This document shows positions 43,703 to 51,004 of a stretch of DNA of 64,000 nucleotides, one piece after another. Below the pieces are notes generated by a model. That model did no database searches, was not told the origin of the DNA, and saw only the letters and a program-made list of their open reading frames with translations. Where the stretch lies: NCBI RefSeq assembly GCF_003432115.1, contig NZ_QWDC01000002.1, forward strand, positions 992,001 to 1,056,000, in the 5' to 3' direction. Within the stretch, counting starts at the first letter, position 1, and each line of letters opens with the position of its first letter. This DNA is from Mucilaginibacter conchicola (GTDB lineage Bacteria; Bacteroidota; Bacteroidia; Sphingobacteriales; Sphingobacteriaceae). The position numbers and the translations under genes were made by a program.

Positions 43703-43760
43703 GTCAAGAATACTTGACTTTTGTAAAGTTTGTTTTACATTTGGATAAACAAACTTTACA
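43703..43760 (+). promoter_or_regulatory. Promoter flanked by two inverted repeats, likely auto-regulated
   Basis: Two palindromes lie before the membrane protein/XRE pair. GTCAAG-AATA-CTTGAC (43703-43718) is perfect. TGTAAAGTTTGTTT (43722-43735) and AAACAAACTTTACA (43747-43760) form a perfect 14-bp inverted repeat, and between the arms is TACATTTG (43736-43743), an exact -7 box. A repressor bound here would cover the promoter; the XRE protein encoded downstream is the natural candidate. Confidence 0.7.
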
Positions 43761-43762
43761 TT

Positions 43763-44185
43763 ATGAAATCACGGTTCTTATTTCCTTATTGGTGCAAGTT
43801 CATCGGTTATTTCTTGTTACTTGTAGACATTCCTTTTATCATCATTAAAAATGACGACCTGACTGGGATGGGCTTTTTGAACGATGAGCAAACATTTTTT
43901 ATCGCTACAATTGTCACCCTTATCACGGCGATATTGCTGGTAGCATTCTCGAAAGAGAAAGTAGAAGACGAGCAGATAGCTCAATTACGCCTGGACTCGC
44001 TACAGTGGGCCATCTATTTAAATTACATCATCCTTATCATTTGCTTTTTAACCTACAAAGGCGACAATGTGCGGTCGGTATTGCACTTCAATCTTAAATT
44101 TCCGTTAATATTTTTTATTCTCCGCTTTAGGTGGATGATATTCAGGCGCAATTGGGCAGCAAGGAAAGAAGCAAGGTTATCTTAA
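43763..44185 (+). CDS. Membrane protein paired with an XRE regulator
   Basis: ATG 43763 gives 140 residues with about four hydrophobic helices (roughly 8-26, 46-64, 82-101, 112-128) and a basic tail (RRNWAARKEARLS). I recognise no named family. Its stop lies 3 bases before the start of a small XRE-type regulator, an arrangement common in this phylum for membrane protein plus Cro-like regulator modules. The promoter region with two inverted repeats ends right before its ATG, so this leader is only a few tens of bases long. Confidence 0.78.
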   Translation: MKSRFLFPYWCKFIGYFLLLVDIPFIIIKNDDLTGMGFLNDEQTFFIATIVTLITAILLVAFSKEKVEDEQIAQLRLDSLQWAIYLNYIILIICFLTYKGDNVRSVLHFNLKFPLIFFILRFRWMIFRRNWAARKEARLS

Positions 44186-44188
44186 CTC

Positions 44189-44389
44189 ATGAAGAACACC
44201 ATACGCGTAGAACGCGCCATAAAAAACATGACCCAGGCCGATCTGGCCGATGCCATAGGCGTATCGCGCCAAACCATTAATACTATCGAGAGTAATAAAT
44301 ACGTGCCATCAACTGTACTTGCGCTAAAGATTGCCCGTGTATTTGAAAAGCCACTCGAAACAATTTTTGAGCTGGAAGATGGTGATTAA
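44189..44389 (+). CDS. Small XRE/Cro-type transcriptional regulator
   Basis: The 66 residues are a single helix-turn-helix domain: IRVERAIKNMTQADLADAIGVSRQTINTIESNKYVPS, followed by the usual TVLALKIARVFEKPLETIFELED. This is the short YozG/Cro-like class that dimerises on palindromes. It follows a membrane protein gene after 3 bases and most probably controls the promoter at 43703-43760, though binding has not been shown. Confidence 0.93.
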   Translation: MKNTIRVERAIKNMTQADLADAIGVSRQTINTIESNKYVPSTVLALKIARVFEKPLETIFELEDGD

Positions 44390-44412
44390 TAACAGATTGC
44401 CTATCTTTAATT

Positions 44413-44796
44413 ATGGCTAATCAGGTTTTTGCACCCATGCTCATCATCCCCAACGGGTTAACTGATGTTAGTTTCTACGCCGATGCTTTCGACGCAAAGG
44501 AAATACGCCGTTTTAGTAATGATGATAGCAGCATCCACGTTTTAGAGCTGAGTTTGAACGGAGCTATATTTCACCTGCACGAGCAATGGGAGAGTAAACT
44601 GATAAGTCCGGAGAGGGCAGGAGCCAGCACCGTATCTGTAAACATATTTGTTGATGATGTGGATGCCGTGGTAGCCCAGGCTGTAGCTGCAGGCGCAACC
44701 ATCACCTCGCCCGCGCAAGATTTTGACTATGGCTATCGCCAGGCCGATATTGTGGATATCTACGGGCATTGCTGGCAAATACAGAAGAAGACATAA
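44413..44796 (+). CDS. VOC family protein, PhnB-like
   Basis: This 127-residue protein belongs to the vicinal oxygen chelate superfamily of the PhnB/glyoxalase-like type. Evidence: PMLIIPNGLTDVSFYADAFDAKEIRRF at the start, SLNGAIFHLHEQW in the middle, SVNIFVDDVDAVVAQAVAAGATITSPAQDFDYGYRQADIVDIYGHCWQI at the end. The metal residue pattern is incomplete, as in many PhnB-like proteins. It lies 23 bases after the XRE gene, inside the interval between rimM and trmD. The function is unknown. Confidence 0.85.
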   Translation: MANQVFAPMLIIPNGLTDVSFYADAFDAKEIRRFSNDDSSIHVLELSLNGAIFHLHEQWESKLISPERAGASTVSVNIFVDDVDAVVAQAVAAGATITSPAQDFDYGYRQADIVDIYGHCWQIQKKT

Positions 44797-44801
44797 GAAC
44801 C

Positions 44802-44856
44802 AAGAGTCAAGAATCAAGATAAACGGGAGTGCTCCTTATCTTGATTCTTGACTCTT
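44802..44856. repeat. Inverted heptamer-repeat element, copy 3 (perfect 21-bp arms)
   Basis: Three heptamers (AAGAGTC, AAGAATC, AAGATAA; 44802-44822) face their exact reverse complement (44836-44856) across a 13-base loop. It directly follows the VOC stop codon and precedes the trmD promoter. The long perfect stem may stop transcription, and further heptamer-like sequence (CTCTTGACTC) follows. Confidence 0.75.
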
Positions 44857-44877
44857 TTCTCTTGACTCTAATAAAAG

Positions 44878-44885
44878 TATCTTTG
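44878..44885 (+). promoter_or_regulatory. Promoter -7 box of trmD (TATCTTTG)
   Basis: An exact TAnnTTTG box ends 4 bases before the trmD start codon, implying an almost leaderless transcript. It sits past the heptamer hairpin, so trmD can be expressed apart from the genes upstream. Confidence 0.6.
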
Positions 44886-44889
44886 CGCT

Positions 44890-45564
44890 ATGCGTTTTGA
44901 TATTATTTCGGTACTGCCGGGTTTGCTGGAGAGCCCTTTTGCACATTCTATTTTACAACGTGCCCAAAAGAAGGGCATCAGCGAAATTGTGGTGCATAAC
45001 CTGCGCGACTATGCCAACAACAAACACAAAAATGTTGATGACTATCCTTACGGTGGGGGCAGCGGCATGGTGATGGCTATACAGCCCTTTGCATCGTGTA
45101 TTGAGAAACTGAAAAGCGAACGCGAGTACGATGAGGTAATATTTATGAGCCCTGACGGTGAAACGCTTAACCAGGGCATTGCCAACCAGCTATCTATCAA
45201 GAAAAATATCATTGTGCTTTGTGGTCATTACAAAGGCATCGATCAGCGCATCCGCGACCTCTACGTTACACGCGAGATATCAATTGGTGATTATGTACTA
45301 TCGGGCGGCGAACTGCCGGCAGCGGTATTGGTTGATGCTGTAGTGAGGCTGATACCTGGTGTATTGTCTGACGAGACCTCGGCTTTGTCTGATTCTTTCC
45401 AGGATGATATGCTGGATGCGCCCATTTACACCCGCCCGGCAGATTGGAACGGACACAAAGTGCCCGATGTGCTGTTAAGCGGCAATGCTGCCCAAATAGA
45501 AAAATGGCGTTTTGAGCAGGCTTTGGAGCGTACTAAACAACGCAGGCCAGATCTGTTAGAGTAA
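44890..45564 (+). CDS. trmD: tRNA (guanine-N1-)-methyltransferase
   Basis: TrmD methylates G37 next to the anticodon, preventing frameshifts. The 224 residues carry the trefoil-knot SAM site: [24 protein letters not shown] and [30 protein letters not shown], and the tRNA-binding C-terminal domain ([24 protein letters not shown]). Length and motifs are normal. It stands between an inserted three-gene block and rplS. Confidence 0.96.
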   Translation: MRFDIISVLPGLLESPFAHSILQRAQKKGISEIVVHNLRDYANNKHKNVDDYPYGGGSGMVMAIQPFASCIEKLKSEREYDEVIFMSPDGETLNQGIANQLSIKKNIIVLCGHYKGIDQRIRDLYVTREISIGDYVLSGGELPAAVLVDAVVRLIPGVLSDETSALSDSFQDDMLDAPIYTRPADWNGHKVPDVLLSGNAAQIEKWRFEQALERTKQRRPDLLE

Positions 45565-45574
45565 AAAAGCAAAG

Positions 45575-45635
45575 CCCCCAGCCCCCTGAAGGGGGAGTAG
45601 AAGCCTTTCTTAAAAGCTTTCTACTCATATAGGTA
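45575..45635. repeat. Small hairpins between trmD and rplS
   Basis: CCCCCTGAAGGGGG is a tight hairpin related to the CCCCTCTCC repeats at 5.2 and 23.4 kb. It is followed by GTAGAAGC / GCTTTCTAC, a second imperfect inverted repeat. Both lie in the 198-base gap after trmD; they are probably repeat remnants with some terminator activity. Confidence 0.45.
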
Positions 45636-45712
45636 GCTGTCAAATTGTTAACAACAAATATTTTGTGGAAATTTTTTAAGAAGAGTTTTCTAATTAAAAT
45701 AAATTCCGTATT

Positions 45713-45763
45713 ATTGCACTCCGATTTTTACGGGCTAAAAATCGGGTTTAAAAGCTAAAAATC
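45713..45763 (+). promoter_or_regulatory. Leader of rplS with alternative hairpins
   Basis: A 7-of-8 -7 box (TATTATTG, about 45710-45717) precedes a perfect 10-bp hairpin, CCGATTTTTA (45721-45730) with TAAAAATCGG (45736-45745). A second copy of GCTAAAAATC ends right at the base before the ATG. The upstream arm can thus pair with either copy; pairing with the second would cover the start codon. Auto-control by L19 is possible; inference. Confidence 0.5.
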
Positions 45764-46111
45764 ATGGATTTAGTAAAATTTGTAGAAGAGCAATCAGTAG
45801 TAAAAAATACCTTCCCGGCTTTTAAAGCTGGTGACACTGTTAGCGTACATTATAAAATCAGAGAAGGTAACAAAGAGCGTGTTCAGGTTTACCAAGGCGT
45901 TGTTTTACAACGTAACAGCGTTGGTAACAGCGAAACCTTCACTGTACGCAAAGTTTCTAACGGTATCGGTGTTGAGCGTATCTTCCCTTTTAACTCTCCA
46001 AACATTGATAAAATTGAAGTGAACAGCGTTGGTAAAGTACGTCGTGCTAAATTGTACTATTTACGTGCCCTTACCGGTAAAGCTGCTCGTATCAAATCAA
46101 AAAGAGTTTAA
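45764..46111 (+). CDS. rplS: 50S ribosomal protein L19
   Basis: L19 lies at the subunit interface of the large subunit. The 115 residues match the family: [31 protein letters not shown], then [29 protein letters not shown] and the basic end [21 protein letters not shown]. It is the last gene of the ribosomal set that begins with rpsP and has its own structured leader and a terminator. Confidence 0.97.
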   Translation: MDLVKFVEEQSVVKNTFPAFKAGDTVSVHYKIREGNKERVQVYQGVVLQRNSVGNSETFTVRKVSNGIGVERIFPFNSPNIDKIEVNSVGKVRRAKLYYLRALTGKAARIKSKRV

Positions 46112-46150
46112 TTACCTTCGCTTTAACAGCGATTGCTTCATAAAACATTT

Positions 46151-46182
46151 AAAACCTGCGTTTTTTAACGCGGGTTTTTTGT
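46151..46182 (+). terminator. Intrinsic terminator of rplS
   Basis: AACCTGCGTT and AACGCGGGTT pair around a short T loop and run into six T residues, 40 bases after the rplS stop. Confidence 0.85.
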
Positions 46183-46206
46183 TGTGTGGTAATGCCGTCT
46201 TGTTGT

Positions 46207-46250
46207 TAATACACCAAACGTCGTTGCGAGGTATGAAGCAATCTCTTTAA
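46207..46250. repeat. Solo end of the GIY-YIG-type repeat
   Basis: CGTCGTTGCGAGGTATGAAG followed by CAATCTC resembles the outer ends of the element at 26499-26923 (CGTCATTGCGAG..., then CAATCC). It has no partner end nearby. It opens a 495-base gene-free stretch (46112-46606) filled with repeats. Confidence 0.45.
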
Positions 46251-46289
46251 GCTGATCCGGTATGCAAAGTGTGCAATTGTCCTCTGCCA

Positions 46290-46370
46290 TTGTTGGTGTT
46301 GTCACCAACAACTTTGCGCGCGATATAATATTTTGACTTGCATGAGGCTTGTTGGTGACAACACCAACAA
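46290..46370. repeat. 81-bp element with perfect 22-bp inverted ends
   Basis: The segment 46290-46311 (TTGTTGGTGTTGTCACCAAC plus AA) and 46349-46370 are exact reverse complements, and each arm is itself a near-palindrome (GTTGGTG/CACCAAC). The 37 bases between have no coding sense. The shape is that of a small non-autonomous mobile repeat. Confidence 0.7.
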
Positions 46371-46415
46371 GAGCAAGGAATCTAACCGCGTTTATTTAAA
46401 CGTTAAAACCATAAA

Positions 46416-46530
46416 TGTCATTTCGAACAAGCGATAGCGAGGAGAAATCTTCTACGCACGATCCTTACGTCGCAGAAGATTTCTCCTCGCCCCATTACAC
46501 AAGCCTCCCCTCTGCTCGCTCGAAGTGACA
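46416..46530. repeat. 115-bp element with nested inverted repeats (TGTCATTTCGA ends)
   Basis: Outer ends TGTCATTTCGA (46416-46426) and TCGAAGTGACA (46520-46530) are inverted copies. Inside, GCGAGGAGAAATCTTCT pairs exactly with AGAAGATTTCTCCTCGC. The nested palindrome is typical of dispersed intergenic repeats in this group and holds no gene. Confidence 0.65.
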
Positions 46531-46550
46531 TTGTTGTTAGTGTTCGCACA

Positions 46551-46585
46551 AAAAAAGCCCCGATAGTAAAACACTATCGGGGCTT
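46551..46585 (-). terminator. Intrinsic terminator of apaG
   Basis: AAGCCCCGATAGT pairs perfectly with ACTATCGGGGCTT around a 5-base loop; on the minus strand a T-run of seven follows. It lies 22 bases past the apaG stop. Confidence 0.9.
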
Positions 46586-46606
46586 CAATATTTTTAAAGT
46601 GGAGGC

Positions 46607-46993
46607 TTAGTTCAAGCGGTAAGGCGCTATTAAATAAAACTCCGGTATCTGTACATTGAATGTAGAGTGATCAACAAGGCGTTCCATCAGGTACTCGCCT
46701 TTCATGCTGCCCACATCGGTTTTAAGGTTGCAGCCGCTTACATACTCGTGGCTGTTGCCCGGCTCTATGATGGGTTGCATACCTACCACGCCTTCGCCTT
46801 CAACCTCGCGCTTGGCGCCGTTTGAGTCAAAGATGTACCAGTGGCGGCTAACCAGGCGTACGGCGTACTGGCCAAGGTTCTCGATGCTTACCCGGTAGGC
46901 AAACATAAAATGATCGTTTGCGGGGTTTGAGTACTCCGGCTGATAAACTGTTTCAACCGAAACCTTAACACCTTCTGTAATAGTTGTAGCCAT
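46607..46993 (-). CDS. apaG: ApaG-domain protein
   Basis: ATG 46993 gives 128 residues, the normal length for ApaG; an upstream start at 47032 would lie inside the promoter. Motifs: VSVETVYQPEYSNPANDHFMFAYRVSIENLG, RLVSRHWYIFDSNG, VEGEGVVGMQPIIEPGNSHEYVSG and GSMKGEYLM. The fold is an immunoglobulin-like sandwich. ApaG is linked to cobalt/magnesium tolerance in enteric bacteria, but its molecular role is unknown. It lies downstream of dusB with a separate promoter. Confidence 0.93.
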   Translation of the reverse strand: MATTITEGVKVSVETVYQPEYSNPANDHFMFAYRVSIENLGQYAVRLVSRHWYIFDSNGAKREVEGEGVVGMQPIIEPGNSHEYVSGCNLKTDVGSMKGEYLMERLVDHSTFNVQIPEFYLIAPYRLN

Positions 46994-47010
46994 GCTAATA
47001 CCTTTTAATT

Positions 47011-47018
47011 CAAATATA
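47011..47018 (-). promoter_or_regulatory. Promoter -7 box of apaG (TATATTTG)
   Basis: On the minus strand TATATTTG matches the consensus exactly, 17 bases before the apaG ATG, in the short gap after dusB. Confidence 0.55.
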
Positions 47019-47035
47019 TTTGTTGCGCGCAAATA

Positions 47036-48028
47036 TTAAGCCATCTCAAGGCTATATTTTTTGTCAACCTGCTCCAATATATCCATTATCTCTTCAACGG
47101 ATGCAGCCACAACAAGTTTCATTCTAAACTCTTTAAAATCAGGCAGCCCCTTAAAATAGTTGCTGTAATGGCGGCGCATTTCAAAAATGCCCGTCTTTGG
47201 CCCTTTCCATTCCATCGACTTAACTAAATGCGTTTTACACACATCAATACGCTCGGCAATGGTTGGTTTCTCCAGGTGTTCACCGGTGGCAAAAAAGTGT
47301 TTTACCTCGCGGAATATCCACGGATAACCAATAGCTGCGCGGCCTATCATCATGCCATCAACACCATATTCCAGTCGCCAGTTGGCCGCTTTTTCGGGCG
47401 AATCAATATCGCCATTACCGAAAATAGGAATTTTTATCCTGGGGTTCTTCTTTATATCGCGGATCAAACTCCAGTCGGCAACACCTTTGTACATCTGTGC
47501 GCGGGTACGGCCGTGGATAGTTAGGGCTTTAATACCTACATCCTGCAGGCGCTCGGCCACTTCGTAAACGTTTTTCGTATTATCGTCCCAGCCCAGGCGG
47601 GTTTTAACCGTAACCGGCAAATGAGTAGCTTCTACAACCGCTTTGGTCATGGCCACCATCTTGTCAATATCCTGCAGTAAACTTGCACCCGCACCACGGC
47701 AGGCCACATTTTTAACCGGGCAGCCGTAGTTGATATCCATCAGATCGGGCCCTGCCGCAGAGGCTATCTCGGTAGCCTCGCGCATGTGCTCAATATCGCT
47801 GCCAAATATCTGGATGCCTATCGGGCGCTCGTACTCAAAAATATCAAGCTTTTGGCGGCTCTTGGCAGCATCGCGTATCAATCCCTCTGATGATATAAAC
47901 TCCGTATACATCATATCGGCCCCGTTTTGCTTACACACGTAACGGAAAGGCGGATCGCTCACATCTTCCATTGGTGCAAGCAGCAACGGAAATTCCCCTA
48001 AATCTATGTTCCCTATTTGTACAGACAT
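47036..48028 (-). CDS. dusB: tRNA-dihydrouridine synthase (DusB-like)
   Basis: Dus enzymes reduce uridine to dihydrouridine in tRNA using FMN and NADPH. The 330 residues form a TIM barrel with LLAPMEDVSDPPFRYVC at the start, the catalytic cysteine in DINYGCPVKNVACRGAGASLL, TVKTRLGWDD, ALTIHGRTRAQMYKGVADW, IPIFGNGDI and GVDGMMIGRAAIGYPWIF, followed by the C-terminal helical tRNA-binding domain. It diverges from the CPBP gene; the exact -7 box TAAATTTG (48045-48052, minus strand) lies 17 bases upstream. Confidence 0.94.
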   Translation of the reverse strand: MSVQIGNIDLGEFPLLLAPMEDVSDPPFRYVCKQNGADMMYTEFISSEGLIRDAAKSRQKLDIFEYERPIGIQIFGSDIEHMREATEIASAAGPDLMDINYGCPVKNVACRGAGASLLQDIDKMVAMTKAVVEATHLPVTVKTRLGWDDNTKNVYEVAERLQDVGIKALTIHGRTRAQMYKGVADWSLIRDIKKNPRIKIPIFGNGDIDSPEKAANWRLEYGVDGMMIGRAAIGYPWIFREVKHFFATGEHLEKPTIAERIDVCKTHLVKSMEWKGPKTGIFEMRRHYSNYFKGLPDFKEFRMKLVVAASVEEIMDILEQVDKKYSLEMA

Positions 48029-48044
48029 GACTATATTTACGATG

Positions 48045-48052
48045 CAAATTTA
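48045..48052 (-). promoter_or_regulatory. Promoter -7 box of dusB (TAAATTTG)
   Basis: Reverse-strand TAAATTTG is an exact consensus. A plus-strand TATATTTA (48032-48039) beside it could serve the divergent CPBP gene, so the two promoters would overlap. Confidence 0.5.
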
Positions 48053-48067
48053 CGCAATTTGGCTTAT

Positions 48068-49009
48068 ATGATGAAAAGTGCTGTGTATCAAACATCTCCG
48101 GCAAGGCAATTCCTTTACTTTGTGGTGATATTTGCCGGGGTTTTTGTGGTTTTTAATGTTCTCGGGATACTGGCTGTAGGGCTTATTTATGGTTTTGGGC
48201 TGATAATGGATATTGCCCGTCTTAACTTTAGCGATCCCCACAGTATACCAGCGCTTTACCTTTTACAGATAGTTACCACTACTATACCCATTTTTGTTGC
48301 ACCCGTTGTCTTTGCGGCTTGGGTAATGCGCAAGTCAGAGGAATACCTGAGGGTTAAACAAAGCTTCCCGCCGATGTTACTCGTTGTGGCGTTCTTTATC
48401 ATGATGGTATCATCGCCGCTGATAGAGATATTGAGCAACATTAACCAGCAAATGGTGCTTCCGCAGTGGTTAAAAGGTATCGAGAATTGGATGAAGCAAA
48501 GCGAAGAGAGTGCTAAAAAGGTTACCGCAGCCATCCTGAATATGCACAATACCTGGGATTGCGTTAAAAACGTGTTCCTGGTAGGTTTGCTTACTGCTAT
48601 TGCCGAGGAGTTTTTGTTCCGCGGTGGCATGCAAAGCGTATTAATTAAATGGACAAAGAACCAACACGCTGCTATCTGGATAACCGCGGCTATTTTCAGC
48701 GCATTTCACATGGAGTTTTACGGCTTTTTGCCACGTTTGTTGTTAGGCGCTATGTTCGGTTATTTTGTGGTTTACAGCGGCAGTATTTGGCCGGCTGTAT
48801 GGGGGCATTTCCTTAATAATAGTACGGCGGTAATTGCTACATATTTATTTCAAACCAAACGCATAAATCTCGACCCCGATGACCAGCATGTATTTAGCTG
48901 GTGGCAATATATATTTAGCCTGATAATTATTATAATTTTGCTGCTGGTATATAAAAAGGTAGCAGAGGGTAAAAAAAGTCCCGCATTAAATGGAGAAGAA
49001 CTGGGTTAA
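48068..49009 (+). CDS. CPBP-family intramembrane metalloprotease
   Basis: ATG 48068 (or the next ATG, 48071) gives about 313 residues; a frame from TTG 48017 would run through the divergent promoters. It has about eight membrane helices and the CPBP (Abi, Rce1-like) motifs: EEFLFRGGMQ (EExxxR), FSAFHMEFYGFLPRLLLG (FxxxH) and HFLNNS. These residues form the active site of intramembrane CAAX-type proteases. The substrate is unknown. It overlaps the DUF2007 gene by 20 bases and probably leads the cdsA-psd transcript. Confidence 0.93.
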   Translation: MMKSAVYQTSPARQFLYFVVIFAGVFVVFNVLGILAVGLIYGFGLIMDIARLNFSDPHSIPALYLLQIVTTTIPIFVAPVVFAAWVMRKSEEYLRVKQSFPPMLLVVAFFIMMVSSPLIEILSNINQQMVLPQWLKGIENWMKQSEESAKKVTAAILNMHNTWDCVKNVFLVGLLTAIAEEFLFRGGMQSVLIKWTKNQHAAIWITAAIFSAFHMEFYGFLPRLLLGAMFGYFVVYSGSIWPAVWGHFLNNSTAVIATYLFQTKRINLDPDDQHVFSWWQYIFSLIIIIILLLVYKKVAEGKKSPALNGEELG

Positions 49010-49202
49010 GGTATTTACCTCTTCAAATTACTATCAGTCTGAAATTGTTAAGCAAATGCTTACAGGGAACCATATTGACGCTGTTTTGCTGAATAGGCAG
49101 GCATCATCCCATCAAAATTTCGGCGCAGTAGAGGTTTATGTGCACCAGGACGATTTTAGCCAGGCTATTGAGATGATGATATTGAACCAGATAACTTTAT
49201 GA
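48990..49202 (+). CDS. DUF2007-domain small protein
   Basis: The 70 residues match DUF2007, a GlnB/PII-like fold proposed for signal transduction: WVKVFTSSNYYQSEIVKQMLTGNHIDAVLLNRQ, then GAVEVYVHQDDFSQAIEMM. The function is not known. It overlaps the CPBP gene by 20 bases and cdsA by 4 (ATGA), so it is translationally coupled to both. Confidence 0.9.
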   Translation: MEKNWVKVFTSSNYYQSEIVKQMLTGNHIDAVLLNRQASSHQNFGAVEVYVHQDDFSQAIEMMILNQITL

Positions 49203-50011
49203 AGACACGCGCCATAACCGGCTTCTTTTTTTTAATTGTGATGATAGGCTCGCTGCTTTTAGGGCCTCAGGTTTTTTTAGGCTTTTATTTAGTACTCACC
49301 CTGCTTTGCCTGCACGAGTTTTACGGCTTAATTATTAAAAGTGGCATCACGGTTAACCGCAGCGCGGGTTTTGTAAATGCGGTAGCCATATTTGTGCTTT
49401 TCGGGCTGATGAATATGGAGGACCAGCCGGTTTACCACAAACTTTTATTTTTGCTCACACTTACTTTGGCTTCTGTTTTTGTACAGGAGCTTTACAAGAT
49501 ATCGCCCACGCCATTCACCAATATCGGGTTTACTTTTTTAGGCTTGATATTTACAGTGATGCCTTTCACGTTCTTCCATGCACTGGCGTATGCGCAGGGA
49601 GTTTACAATTTCCATTTTCCGCTGGCATTTCTCATCATGCTTTGGAGCAACGATACCGGGGCATACCTTACCGGCCGAGCTTTTGGGCGCACCAAGCTAT
49701 TTGAGCGCCATTCGCCAAAGAAAACCTGGGAAGGATTTATTGGTGGCGTTGCGATAGCTGCCGGTGTGGCTTATATCATTAGCCTGTACTACCCTGAACT
49801 GGACTGGAAACAATGGGTAAGCATCGCCATCATCATCGGCGTCATCGGCACCACCGGCGACCTGATAGAATCCATGTTCAAGCGCAGCATCAACGTAAAA
49901 GACTCTGGTGGATTGTTGCCCGGCCATGGCGGTGTTTTAGACCGTTTTGATGGTTTGCTATTCGCGGCGCCAATTGTTTATACATACCTGCACTTTGTTT
50001 TAAATGCTTAA
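49199..50011 (+). CDS. cdsA: Phosphatidate cytidylyltransferase
   Basis: CdsA makes CDP-diacylglycerol, the precursor of bacterial phospholipids. The 270 residues form about eight membrane helices; the family signature lies near the C-terminus (MFKRSINVKDSGGLLPGHGGVLDRFDGL), and the conserved WSNDTGAYLTGRAFGRTKL and SPKKTWEGFIGG segments come before it. It overlaps DUF2007 by 4 bases and is followed 24 bases later by psd, so two successive steps of phospholipid synthesis are co-encoded. Confidence 0.95.
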   Translation: MKTRAITGFFFLIVMIGSLLLGPQVFLGFYLVLTLLCLHEFYGLIIKSGITVNRSAGFVNAVAIFVLFGLMNMEDQPVYHKLLFLLTLTLASVFVQELYKISPTPFTNIGFTFLGLIFTVMPFTFFHALAYAQGVYNFHFPLAFLIMLWSNDTGAYLTGRAFGRTKLFERHSPKKTWEGFIGGVAIAAGVAYIISLYYPELDWKQWVSIAIIIGVIGTTGDLIESMFKRSINVKDSGGLLPGHGGVLDRFDGLLFAAPIVYTYLHFVLNA

Positions 50012-50035
50012 ATTTGCCTCAAACACAATACAATT

Positions 50036-50944
50036 ATGAGATTTCATAAAGAAGGATATACTTCACTTGCCCTTTGCATACTGTTTATTTTTGTTTTAAA
50101 CGCGCTTATCCAGTTCTATTTCCCTGAGGCGCATGTTGTAAAGTGGATAGTTTATATCCTGTCGTTTGCACTGTTTGTTATCATCGTTCAGTTTTTCCGC
50201 AGCCCGGTTTTTGCTATCGATGTTAACGAGAACCATGTGCTTTGCCCCGCAGATGGCAAGGTGGTGGTAATTGAAGAAACAGACGAACCTGAGTTTTTAA
50301 AAGACCGCCGCATCCAGTTGTCGGTATTTATGTCGCCGGTAAATGTGCACGTAAACCGTAACCCAATCAGCGGTATTGTAAAATATTTTAAATACCACCC
50401 GGGTAAATACCTGGTGGCATGGCACCCGAAATCATCAACCGAGAACGAACGTACTACCGTTGTTACCGAGAACAGCCAGGGCGTGCAAGTATTGTTCAGG
50501 CAGATTGCCGGCGCATTGGCCCGCCGCATTGTATGGTATGTTAAAGAAGGCGATACCGTAAAACAAGGCGACCAGTTTGGCTTTATCAAATTCGGTTCGC
50601 GTGTAGATATTTACCTGCCGCTGGGTACCAAAATAAACGTACAGCTCGACCAGGTTGTTAAAGGTGGCCGCACCGTATTAGCCGAGCTGACCAGCGTAAG
50701 CCAGCCATTGCCCGATACTACATCAGATGTGATTGAAGAAACCGTTATCCCCGAGCATACTGAAGTGTTGACCGAAGAACATGCCGAACCAACACTGGTT
50801 ATTGAGCATGAAGAAGTGAAACCAGAGGTTGAAGAAACAACTGAGGTTCCTGAAACGGAAGCAACTCCTGCGCCGAAGAAAGCACCTGCTAAGCCGCGCG
50901 CACCACGCAAGCCGGCTGCAGATAAAGGCACTGATAAGAAATAA
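50036..50944 (+). CDS. psd: Phosphatidylserine decarboxylase proenzyme with acidic/basic tail
   Basis: Psd decarboxylates phosphatidylserine to phosphatidylethanolamine. Residues about 12-50 are one or two membrane helices; the catalytic part (about 60-220) belongs to the short Psd-A type, with FMSPVNVHVNRNPISG and the self-cleavage motif KFGSRVDIYLP, where G187-S188 is the cut that makes the pyruvoyl group. After about residue 225 follows an unusual tail: Glu/Thr/Val-rich, then Pro/Ala/Lys-rich (ATPAPKKAPAKPRAPRKPA). Such tails are not part of the enzyme. Confidence 0.94.
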   Translation: MRFHKEGYTSLALCILFIFVLNALIQFYFPEAHVVKWIVYILSFALFVIIVQFFRSPVFAIDVNENHVLCPADGKVVVIEETDEPEFLKDRRIQLSVFMSPVNVHVNRNPISGIVKYFKYHPGKYLVAWHPKSSTENERTTVVTENSQGVQVLFRQIAGALARRIVWYVKEGDTVKQGDQFGFIKFGSRVDIYLPLGTKINVQLDQVVKGGRTVLAELTSVSQPLPDTTSDVIEETVIPEHTEVLTEEHAEPTLVIEHEEVKPEVEETTEVPETEATPAPKKAPAKPRAPRKPAADKGTDKK

Positions 50945-50945
50945 C

Positions 50946-50978
50946 AAAAAAGGGGCTCGCATCGCGCGGCCCCTTTTT
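50946..50978 (+). terminator. Intrinsic terminator of the cdsA-psd operon
   Basis: AAAAAGGGGC and GCCCCTTTTT pair around a 12-base loop that can form a small GC hairpin itself, right after the psd stop. Confidence 0.85.
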
Positions 50979-51004
50979 AACACTAAACTAATTAAACCCA
51001 AAGA

